DNA of 64,000 nucleotides. Source: Elysia marginata (lineage: Eukaryota; Mollusca; Gastropoda; Plakobranchidae). The stretch is from the NCBI GenBank assembly GCA_019649035.1, contig BMAT01011802.1, positions 328,815-392,814 on the forward strand. The letters are read 5' to 3'. Below the pieces are notes generated by a model. That model saw only the letters and a list, made by a program, of their open reading frames with translations, did not search any database and was not told where the DNA came from. This document shows positions 34,876 through 45,955 of this stretch, piece by piece (positions within the stretch are counted from its first letter, which is position 1; each line of letters opens with the position of its first letter). Both the position numbers and the translations under genes were made by a program.

Positions 34876-37099
34876 AGGGGTTTGCTATTTCTCAGGAGAC
34901 CGATAAGCAAAAGTAATATTCATAAAGCTTATCTTGTAAATCATTTTAAGAATATCAGTTAAATAATGTCATTATGTTTTTATTGTAAAGTGCATTTTCC
35001 TATTAGGCTGAACTATTTCTATAAAGCCCTATTAAAGAGCTTTTGATAAAAATCAATTTTTTATTATTTCAAATGATTGCAACAACTCGCGATATTTCGC
35101 GCCTACAAATGGTAAAACATTGTTTTTTGTTTGGTTAAAAGAAACCCAGCTAGAAAAAGAAAACAGTTTTAAATTACCAAAATATATAATAATGACTGTT
35201 TGCTTCAAAATATGCTTGTTTTAATTTTCTCCATCAAAGTTTTAAGTATTTTTTATTTCGAAACAAGGGAAATGTGCTTTCAATCTTGAAATTCAAGTTA
35301 AGCTTTTTTTTCCAGATTTTTCCAGTATCGACTACACAACAGTATCGATTTGAATTTTCCAGACGGCCACGGTGTTGTAGTCGCTTAAGATAGTTTGTCT
35401 GCCGCTTTTTCTTTGCTTGATTTGGAGCTTGAATTTATAAGGTGTTTAGATTTGGTTTTGTCTTTTTTTAAATAAGCTACTTTAACAGTTGACAGGATAA
35501 GTCCAAAATGCAAGAATTTATTTTGGATACATAAATTCTGTAAAGAATCAGTTATATCCAGCCATTTTCATTGCTTACAATTCGAAGGTTTTTGTGATGA
35601 TCTTAAAGTACTATGTCAAATTGATAAACCATAGACTCTGAGGAGTGAAGGAGTCTGCTTTCTACATAGCTAATGAGCAGAATCCCACAGTGTATCAAAG
35701 ATGGAAAGGATAATGAAGAGAGGCAAATTTATCACGACGAGCACTGGTACTGCCAAGATTAAATCATAATTATTTCATCTGCGTCTTTGTCTCTTTTTTT
35801 TACTGTTCTTATACTGTCTAACTCTAAAAGGTTATAATATCTAAAGGCTTATTATAATTATCAGAATACCTGCCCAGACTGTTGGTGAGAAATCTGATCC
35901 GTGTGCCACTGATAACCGGGCTTTGTAGTCCAGCGTTGCGGCGCTTTTACATTATGATACCGACTCACTGGGCCCGCCCAGTCTACAATAGGGTCTGTCT
36001 TGTGCTATAATTTTCTGCCAGACATAAAGACAGTCCTGGAAATAAGATCTTTACTTTTTCAAGGTCATGTATAGAGTTGTGAAATGAATATCATGAATAT
36101 CCAGAATGAAGTAGAATTGTTAAAATTAATTATTATCTGTTTTTTCTATTTTTATCTTCAGTTTCAAAAGGATATGAATGGGCTGATACCAGCAGCATTT
36201 CTCAACCTAATTAGTGTGCGCAGATCCCAAAAAGAGAGCCTCTTCACTACTCCACCATGGGATTTATAAGTTCTCGTATTAAGCGTAATGTATTATTTAT
36301 ACCTTAGGTAGAAGTAGAAGAACGATGCGCAAAAATACGCGAATTAAAAAAAAAACTATGGTGTTTACTCAATAACTTTTGTTTAGATCTGGGATAAAAT
36401 AAAATTTAAGGCGCACCACAGAGCGATTGAACTTTTTTGCTGTGGGCAGGCTCTTTACAATCTAAGAACGTCTAATTTATACTCCACCTATGAGTTACAT
36501 ATCAAAGTTTGTGATTTACAGTTAAAGGTATGGAGAACCTTTTTATTTTGATTTCATGCGATTTCCTGAGTATGTTAAACAAAACAAAAACAAAAACTAA
36601 ATTGTACAGACTCATATATCTCTAAGATGCCCAAGTAAAGGACATTGCTTCTAATTGAGTAGTGTCTCTAATTTATACATTCATCACATAAGTCAGACCC
36701 ATTGGTTTAGGGACAAAGGAATTTTTTGCCCGTTTATAGTTTTAGAAAGAGGTATCCAGAGACGCAGAGGGATTTATGTAGAATTAAACTTGAAGACAGG
36801 TCTTTCGATTACTGTTTCACATTTTGATTGAGCTTGAATCATCCGCAATTTTTTCTATAATGTTTCGAGATGAGTGTTTGTCTGTGGGAAGAAGCGTTGG
36901 ATAAGTTCACTTAATTGTAAACAGAAAGCTATTCTTGTTTTATTACCGACTCCGAGCTGTGTGAAACTATTTGAAATCAAGCTTTTTTTACTAAGTGTCG
37001 CTTCTTATTGCCCACATTGTATGAAATTTACGTGCTTTATTGCCTCATTTACTTGTTAACAACCCTAAGACGAGGGTTAATTTTTGTCAGTAAGCATAC

Positions 37100-37126
37100 G
37101 AGAGAGAGAGAGAGAGAGAGAGAGAG
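37100..37126. repeat. (GA)n microsatellite
   Basis: Uninterrupted AG dinucleotide run with purine-rich flanks. Confidence 0.92.
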
Positions 37127-38380
37127 TGAGAGATGAGATATAGGTAGGAATTCGCGGCACCGTTCACGAAAGAAGGCATTCAAGCCATTACATTCAAATA
37201 GAAATTACTCTGGTGGCAGATGAGACTTGATTTATCTCCCGTAGAGCTGAGTGGAAAGAGACGAAGTGCGCGAGAAACGAATGGAACAGGCGCTTGTTTA
37301 GTTCCATTCTGGCTGCTCTTCAGTCTACCCACAAGATAGAGATCTATGGCTGCGCTCGCAGACTTTAGGGTGCCAGCGAACTAGACCTAAAGCGTAGAAA
37401 AATTCCTGTCTTACCAACTCTCGGTTCAGTAATAATTATATCTTGATAAGTTCTGTTATTCTCTTAAAGGAAAAAAAAAAACTATAGATCTAGATATTTA
37501 AGACGTTTAGGTTTTATTTGCCTTTCTCAGTGGCAAAATAACGAGCAAATGATATCTAAACGAGGATAATCAAATAATCATTAAATCAATAAACTCTCGA
37601 CAGGTAACATTAGGTCCCATGCTCAACCTACCGATGATCAGGCTGTCGAACTTCGAAGGGCAAAGTTATCGCTTGCATATCTCGGGGAAGTTAAGACAAA
37701 AGCTACTGACCGATTGGCCTGCGTCGGCGGAGAGGGCGAGTGGGGGGTGCAGCGAAAACGAGAAAAGAGTTACTGATAGGTAAGGAAGAAACAGAAATGT
37801 AGAGAAAAGAGATGGGAGGATGAGAGAAAGAGAGAGGGGAGAGTAAGAGAAATACAGGGATTTAGAGGTAAAAAATGTTCTTACATGTATCAACATATCC
37901 GTAATTATTTATATTTCTGGGGGAGGGGGGAGTTACGGTTGCTTTTATTTGTTTAATGAACACTGACATTGATACTAATATACTAAAAGGAGGGAAACCA
38001 TTAAGAACAACTAGTTAACTAATTCCAGTATTCGTTTTTCAAATACAGCTGGAAATTCAATTAAATAAAAGATCAGAGATAGAACAAGAGATCGAACCAA
38101 TAGAGGTAATACAATGACATGATCTTTTGGAAAGTTAAGTAAGGGAAATAAGCATGTTCTTTTAAAGGCTAGGAAATCCGCTTTGCCAGAGAAGCAACGT
38201 GAAAGAGGGCAACTTGTCTGACTCACACACACACATACTGCGACCAGAATGAGGTGGTAAATAAAAAGTTAATGTTTATTGCGATGGTGACATCTACACC
38301 AAGGAGATCACAACCGCTGGTTCCCGTTTTATGAACCTGGGGGGATCTCGTGCAGTTTCCCAGGAGACATAGACAGGTAG

Positions 38381-38427
38381 NNNNNNNNNNNNNNNNNNNN
38401 NNNNNNNNNNNNNNNNNNNNNNNNNNN
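38381..38427. other. Assembly gap (47 N)
   Basis: A run of N in intergenic sequence. The flanks show no obvious tandem repeat. Confidence 0.99.
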
Positions 38428-39619
38428 GAAATGAAGTAGGCCTAATAAAATTTGGTTGCAAGGTCAAAATGCCATTCCTGAGAACTTAAGTATCCAAATA
38501 ATATGTAAAACCCGGATTTGTAGGATGAGAAATTGAGTTGGCACACAGAGGGATGAAAAGAAAAAGGAAAAAAGGTATAAAATCAACGGAGGTGTTTCGT
38601 AATTATATAAAACAGCTAGTTCCAGGAGTCGAGGAAGAGTATCCAACTAGATGTATCGTCAAGCTGCTGTATTTTGTATTGTTAGATAGTGGATGGGAGA
38701 ATAAAAACTGAAAAGGGAAGACTGAGAGAGACCAAGAAAATGGAGGCATCAGGGAGGGGAGACAGGAAGAAGTGAGAGGAGGAAAAAAGCAATAGCACAC
38801 ACGAAAGACACGCAGAAATAAGGAGAGAAGATATACTGAAGTTAAAAAAGAAGATAAGACGACACAGCGGAAACTAAAACCACAGTGATAGGCATACACC
38901 TGCGATTCACCGCAACCGGAGAGTGTTTGTTAAAATAAAGAGATAATCTTAAAGTTGCATAATCTCAATTTCACCCTACTATTTTGTGCATTGTGCCCAT
39001 TGTATCAAAAACACTGAATGGGCTAATAGTTAATAACTTTGTCTTGAAAGTTGAAGGCAGTTAGTGCTTTTTTCGAATATAAACTAGCTATTAACGTTAC
39101 ATTACACGTTAAATCTTCATGTAGATTTGCGAACTTTTTTTGGGGGGGGAAGCCATGCCACAAATCCAATATTGTCGAGAACAAAACTTTCCTAAAAGCT
39201 CTATAGCATTTTTTTACCCTAATGTTGCGAATTCATGGAAAAAAATTACGCGAGAATGTGTTTCACTTGCTTCAAAGAAAGAATTCAAGAGCCTTTAGTA
39301 AAATGTTTAAATAGTTAGAGAAAGACGTTTGTCTTTCTTCTATATCAAAATATTCAATAACAGTTTTCAGAGTGACAAAATAATACCAAGATTTATCCAT
39401 GTTCTGTGTACATGCTGCATTATATGATGTAGCTAGGCTCCTGCTCTAGCTTTGCAGATGGCCAAAATAATGTGTCAGAATAGTGACATCAAAATGTGCT
39501 TTAAATCATTCCGACCTGCTCAATAGAGCTTAAAATTGTCCCTCACTTGTGTTCCCTCATATTATGTCATGAAATACAGTGCTCAACTTGTATAAGGAGC
39601 TTTAGTATACATTGTAGTC

Positions 39620-39724
39620 TAGTTCTACCTTATTTTTATGCGACGTGTTTCTCGCCGTCCGGTTGGTAGGTGCGTCGTCAGACAAGAAAAACTGTGTCGC
39701 ATAAAAATAAGGTGGGATTATATA
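39620..39724. mobile_element. Miniature inverted-repeat element (about 100 bp hairpin)
   Basis: A perfect 18-bp inverted repeat, ACCTTATTTTTATGCGAC at 39627-39644 and its complement at 39696-39713, encloses about 51 bp. Weaker pairing extends outward (TCTACC against GGTGGGA). The loop holds two half-similar GGTAGGTGCG/CGCACC-type motifs. A compact structure of this kind looks like a miniature inverted-repeat transposable element; no target duplication longer than TA is evident. It lies just beyond the predicted 3' end of the minus-strand gene. Confidence 0.5.
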
Positions 39725-40009
39725 TATGTGTGTATAAAATCATAATTTAAATGCCTATGAATTATAATGTACACACACCTTTAGTGCTTTATAGAGATCA
39801 ACTGAAAAGGAAATCTTTGAGTTTGATACACATGTATCCATACAATACAAATAGCAGTCTGTGAAAAGGCAGTTATGTCCTCTTTCTGCCTCTTGATCAC
39901 TTACTTAAAACCTTACATAACAAGATTGACAGACACTTAAGGTGTGTGCAGAGAAAAAGACAAACCTCACACACAAAAAAACGGTACATGTATTTGGAGT
40001 AGCATAACT

Positions 40010-40015
40010 TTTATT
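40010..40015 (-). terminator. Distal polyadenylation signal AATAAA
   Basis: Minus-strand CAAAATAAAAG is followed about 30-40 nt later by a TTTTTTTGTGTGTG element at about 39966-39982, the expected U/GU-rich downstream element. This makes a plausible cleavage site around 39990. Confidence 0.5.
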
Positions 40016-43000
40016 TTGAAATGAAGATAAAAAACAAACATTCTTTTTTAACATAGAGAGCACCTGATTCACAAACTATTGCAATTTAAAGCTTTAAAAA
40101 CAAAAATAAATGACCACATGGTATTACTTAATAACAATGGGTTTTTTTCTTTTTCTTTTTTGAAGAATGCAGTACTACCACAATTTAAGTAAGGCATTAA
40201 TTTGGATGCCTCGGCAAGGTTAAAAAAGGAATGTTTTCAATATCCCCCTCTTAGTTCCCTAACCACACAACATGTAAACACTCCTGCATTCCCTAACACA
40301 AACACTTATGTAAAGATTAAGTTTGGTTTTGGCGACCTTAAGCACTTTAATACACATTTATAAAGTTTGAACTGGTTTACTTGGAAAAGTTATTAGTTCA
40401 CAACATCGTCTCCTGCCAGATGAAACAAAGTCAATGCCAAGCCTGCCCATCAAAGACATATGAGCAATACCTGTATCAACAAAGCCATGTATATCGATCC
40501 ATCATAATATAAGATAAAAATCACAAAATGTAGTGACCTGCATGTTCCTCTGCAGATACAAAATACATGGTCAAGGAAGAAAATCTTTATGCTGTCCAAA
40601 ACGGTTTTTTTTCCACAGATGTTTTCAAGACAAATTATACCTCTCTGTCTTAAACTTTCACATAGAAAATTCTGGTGATATAACTATAACTTTTTAGCTT
40701 TTAACAAAAACTTACTATCAATATTTGATACAGCCTCAATGACTAAAGGATTTTCTGATGCTCATGTTAGACAGAGAATGAAAAATAAATCTTCCTCTTG
40801 GTATTTCTGAAATGCATATTAATATTCGTCAAAGAAAATTTCAAAGAGCGTTTACTTTTGATGAAACATTATCAAGAGAAGAAAATTATACATAGTGTAA
40901 GATGACGAGATGCCTTTTGTAAGTTCTGAACACTTCATTTGACATCAGCTGCTTATCATTGATGCGTTTGCAAGAGAATAGGCAGTAAAGAAGAGTCAAA
41001 AACAAGAAAGGGAGATACATGTAACAAACAACATTTTTGCACAACATATTTGGACCCTTTTCAATGGTTTTTCTTCCATTTCTTCCATTTAAAATGAAAG
41101 TATGGAAGAGTATAGTAAGAGCTCTGGTTTTACAACTTGAATAAAATTTAAGTCTATATAATGGATTATTTTAAATTTATGTTAATTTTCAACACACACA
41201 AATTGTGCAGCACCCTGAGATGTATATTCATATCGCTAGAGATATTCATTTATTAAGTTATTTGTAGCCAGATAGCTCTGAATTGTGACTTTTCTAGTAA
41301 TATTTAAAACCATTTTGCTCTACAACTGAACAAATAGGCCTATAATTAACAATGAAATTAAGCTTTGACACCTGCAATTCATTAAAAAAAAGACATCAAC
41401 ATGTGTATACAAAAACTGTGAAACATGAATATATATCAATGAATTCAAAAAGAATTTGGTTAATAATTTAGGTTCGCTTATAATTATTAATCAGCAGCTT
41501 TTTTTCTTTTGTAATGCTTTTTTAAACATTGCAATCAAAACCATATCACATTTTAACACATCACATGTAAAAAAAGAAAGATTTTTTCAAAAACAGGCAA
41601 GCATTCCTAAATTATCATTAATTTCTTTCCAATCAGCCAATAAAAACTAAAAAGAAGTGTTTCTTGGTTCCAAAAAAAATTATGCAGCGGAAAAATTTTT
41701 AAAAAATTTTATTTACAATTCAATTGATATCTTGAGATACAGTGGAAATATTGAATAAAGATCTGGAAAAATCTCAGTAAAAACAGGTCTTGTATGAGGG
41801 GAGTCTTTCTTCAGGGGTTAAACCACTATGCCCATAAGAATAAGAGAATGTCATCCATAAGGTTAAAGTAAAAAAGAGGGGCGTTCTTTATTAAGGGTTT
41901 CCTGTATACTATTAAAACTTGTAAAGAAAAAAACAACTGAGCATTCAATTTCTCAGTTAGTCACGGATATGCAGAGACAAGTGATGAAAGCCCAGAGTGG
42001 CAGTATTGGTCCTTATGGCACAATGACTAGAGCTGAGCTTCATGAAGGAAAAATGATTGTAATAAATATAAAAAAAATCATCAGTGCCCAAATACTAATA
42101 GAATGATTACTATCTAAGGAAATATGTGTACATAGGCGAATTTTTTTTAATTATGGAAAAAAATGAAGACAAAAAGCCCCTGTACAAACTGTTCAATGAG
42201 GTTGTACATGTTTATTCAGAGGTAGATGGAGGGTATCTTTAGGTCTAATTTTACTTGAAAATGTTTGCTTAACAAAAACAAAAAACATTTTTTATGTCCA
42301 AGAATTTGATTGTGCAGATAACTAGACATAATTTTAAATTTGCACCCATAAAGGTTTTTATGTTTAAATGAGTTAAGTAAAGTTGAGTAAAGTAAATGAC
42401 CCTGGAAAACAAATTGCTATTCCATGTACAAGTCTATGATACAGATAACGAAAACATTTTTTAGAGTTTCACAGCTTCTGTTAATTACTGTCTTAATTCA
42501 TTAAATAACGGAAAGGAAGAAAAAGCATACATACACTTTTTCCACTATTTAAGTCACTAATCCTGTTTTCCAATATTTCACAACACTTTTCAATTTTCCT
42601 TAAAACAAAAGGTGTTGACCCATCAAATTATCCTCAATAAAGATAGAATTTTTATTTCAATTAAATTAGAAACAATTGACAAGTGAATGTTTATAAAATG
42701 TAATGAGTTGCAATGTCAAAAGCTTATTTATTTATTGACCACCAGCACATGCTCACAATGGTAATTTCCTCTAATTTTTAAAAAAAATTATCATATACAT
42801 TGAGTAAATAAAACATATACATATTTGCATTATGAATCATCCAGTAAAATTGCACAGAAAAAGATATGATTACCAAAATGAATCAGTATTTGCATGTCTG
42901 TTTTTGCAAATTGTTCCCCTGTCTGAGTGTTTTTTTTTTTAATTTTGGCAACACTTTCCTTTATTTTTACACTCTATAACTTACAAATTTCATGTATAAC

Positions 43001-44495
43001 TATAAACACATACACAATTTTTACAAAATTTAAATGCTTTGGGGAGAGATCACTTCTCACACCCTTTAAAATACAAATATAAACTAAAATAGCGATGAGT
43101 AAAATATTTGTAAACTACAGTTATAAAACATTTGGCACTTAAGGTTTTTCAAGTATGTCATCTTAACCAATATAGTATGCAATTTTATCTTTTTTATAAA
43201 AAATTTGTAAAAAGTAAAGTGTTACAGTATAAGGGCAAGTAATGCGAAAAAATTGTTACATATTTTACAGAAATCTAACTGAAGGCCAGTTTGGTCGTTA
43301 AATGAAGAGCAACTGAGAAAGAATGTTAGTGCTCAAGATTTGTATGTCCTAAACTGAAGAGCAAAGTAAAAGTAAAACTAAAAGAGCTTTTCAAATTAAC
43401 TATCAACTATCATTGAAAATGGCCTTCTCAGAAAAACAAAAGCTTATTAGGTTTGCATGCTGTCTTTTCCTCGTTGGCAAGCAAATGAAAGATTAAAGAA
43501 CCATATAAAAACCAGAAATTATAACAAACTCTTGCCTGGCTGATTTATAGTATGAAGTTAACTATTGATAATAAATTTTTTGCTTGTTAATACTATCTTT
43601 TTTTTTTTAATTATTCACTTCTCGAAAATTTGCCCAGTGCTTCAGTAAAAATAAATACATAAATAGTCACTAAAATATTTTTCTTTTCTTTTTGTGCCTT
43701 ATCGTAGTCCACTGAAAGCCTTCACTTCTTGATCTTGAAGATTCAGTAAAATAAGATTCTGGAAAAGCAAATTAATAGTTAAGACAAATTAGAAATAGAA
43801 ATCACCTAAGTTATTGCCAGTTATACACCAAATAGATCGAATTCCATTGGCCACTTTTCATTTTGTATGGGACAGAAAATTCATGAAATCCAGCGAGGGC
43901 AAAAAAATTTGCGACATCATTTTTTTTCACAGAATCAAACAATATGTTTTAATTGTCCCAAAGTTAATTTTAACCAAAAATTGAGGGGAAATCAATATTC
44001 TGGTTCTGCTTTTATTCAAGCCATATTACATACAACACACAATATAAAACAAACCTTACCATCTTCCACTTACAAAATGAGAAGTTTTTTGTATAAATAA
44101 CAAAAAAGCAATCAACATGACTTGCTCCAGGCTTTTGATTAGTTATTTTTTTGGAATGATCATGCATATGATATAACTGAACTCAATCCTTTAAATGTTT
44201 GTACAATGAGATGTAAATATTGAATGATGACTGAAAAAAGCAAAAGTATTTCATATTTGAGCTCTTGACTTAAACAAGCTGAGAAACTTGTTTCTTCTGA
44301 CACTATAACAACATTCATTGTTTGGATGGGCTTTTTTGAGCAATTTTCTTCAAAGACTCATTTAGACTAAAAATCTATTAAATTAGAAAGAACCTATAAC
44401 AATATCTTGTTGTAATACTTTTTCTTCATCATCAATTCAACTGAGGATAAGGCTTGTTCATGTGCCTTACAATTACAAAATACCCGGTATATACT

Positions 44496-44501
44496 TTTAT
44501 T
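44496..44501 (-). terminator. Proximal polyadenylation signal AATAAA
   Basis: Minus-strand ACAAAATAAAAG lies about 110 nt after the stop codon of the YEATS-like gene. The downstream GU-rich element is weaker than at the distal site. Confidence 0.35.
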
Positions 44502-44606
44502 TTGTATAATTTTTTTCTGTCTCAGGACAACTTAAAAATCAACTCTCTATAGGCATGATGATGATGAAAGTGTACCACATGTACACAAGAAATTACTTTG
44601 CTTTTG

Positions 44607-45955
44607 TCAAAGGCCATGATGATGCTTGCCTTTACCATGCTTAACCTTTCGGAAACCTTCAATATCGTTTGCTTCTGTAGAAATAAATGTTTTACCTTCT
44701 TGTTGCATAGTGGTTAGACTTGTATGATCTTCGCACACTCTGGAAAAGTCTTTTTCATCCTCTGGTTTTTCATCTGGCTTTTCATGACAATTTTGTTGAT
44801 CACTGTCCTTTTTTAGACTCCATTTTTTGTCAGCAGACTTATGCTCCTTTCCTTGATCCTCACCATAGTGGTCCCTACCGTTATAGTTATGTCCCCTAAA
44901 TTGCTCTGGCCTATTATAATCCTTCCCACGCTGCTCCATGTAGTGGCCTCTTTCATAATGTTTTTGCTGGTGCCCCTCATTATATGGATTTTTGTAGGTA
45001 GTTCTTCCATGACCCTTCAGTTGACCTCTCTTTGCATTATCTTTCCTGTAGTTGTCATTTCTTATCGACTGATCCTGACTTTGTTCCTCTCCATTCTCCC
45101 AGTTGTGGTATGTTGAGTCTAGACTTGAACCAGGAGAGACGGTGTGGCCGCCACTGAAAGCCCTGCGGTACCGGTAGTTATCTGGATAATCTTTTTGGGA
45201 GTGTGAGTTTGTCTCACTTTTAGCTTTGCTGATCTGCCTCCCAGTCCAGGGTCTCTCTATTGCTTCTAAATGGTTTTGACCATAATTGCTGCCTCCCCTT
45301 CCACCTCTTTTTCTTTCACCTCCTCTACCTCCCCATTTGCCATTACTTTTCTCATTTCTATGGCTGTAATGAGAGAAGTTTGAAGACTTACTGGATGAAA
45401 CATACTGGCTGCTATTTATTCGATTGTTATGCTGATTCCTAGCATTGTGCGCAGAGGAGGTAGAGAGACTTTGGCTTGTAGAAGATGATGCAGTACGGGG
45501 TGAACGGCAAGCATCTGCATAACTATTCAATCTGTAACTATGACTTGTGTCCTGCAAACCAGCACTTTCATCAACACTAGAATCTCCTGATCCAAGTTTA
45601 AAGGCAACTTTTAAGGCTCTACCACTAGTGTTGCCAGAGGCTGATGAATCATTTTCATTCGCTTGTGGAGTTTGTTTGTCATTTCCAATTTGTAAACTGC
45701 TCAGATCTAGCCGGAAGTCTGGGTCCTGTTTGGCATTAGGTACTAGTGATGACTTAGTCTTTGAGGGGCCATTTGAAGAGTTGGATCCAGAGGGAGTGCT
45801 TCGGGATGAGGAAGCCCGACTTATGATGCTTGCACTGCGACTGGAGGCTGCCGTTACCAAGTCAGGAAACAACACATTGTTTGTGCCTGGTATGGGTTTT
45901 GAGATGGATGTCTTTCTGCCAGCAACCACACTAGCCCACAGGTCTGGAGGCTTGG
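44607..45955 (-). CDS. Last coding exon of the YEATS-like gene: disordered RGG tail
   Basis: An acceptor TTTAACTTTTCCACAG opens 1349 nt ending in a stop, coding residues 195-643. It starts PPDLWASVVAGRK, then has a Ser-rich segment with conserved-looking LDLSSLQIG and ALKVAFKLGSG patches. Two GRGG motifs follow in WGGRGGERKRGGRGG (residues about 402-416, genomic about 45291-45338). A long Tyr/His/Gly/Lys/Asn-rich region and an acidic patch (EKPDEKPEDEKDF) come next, and then the end GFRKVKHGKGKHHHGL. RGG boxes commonly bind RNA or mediate condensation and are arginine-methylated. No folded domain is visible. The frame on its own is open a few codons further upstream, but those belong to the intron. 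Confidence 0.8.

Larger units (their letters stand above)
33038..39620. other. AT-rich intergenic stretch
   Basis: No supported gene. Contents seen: a stable hairpin at 33498-33558, a weak SINE-like piece near 34.8 kb, a (GA)n tract at 37.1 kb, purine-rich sequence at 37.7-38.9 kb and a 47-N gap at 38381-38427. Minus-strand open frames at 37.7-38.9 kb are Ser/Phe/Leu-rich products of purine-rich DNA. Confidence 0.45.
39990..44606 (-). other. Predicted long 3' UTR of the YEATS-like gene
   Basis: Downstream of the stop codon at 44607-44609 the minus strand has 4.6 kb of AT-rich sequence without classifiable mobile elements, unlike nearly every other region of similar size in the window. It ends at a good polyadenylation arrangement near 40010. 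Long AT-rich 3' UTRs are common in animal regulatory genes. A proximal signal lies only about 110 bp after the stop, so short and long forms are both possible. The extent is inferred, not shown by transcript evidence. Confidence 0.45.

Noticed and set aside
44841-45116. Plus-strand hydrophobic frame inside the last YEATS-like exon
   Set aside because: It is the complement of a strongly supported coding exon.
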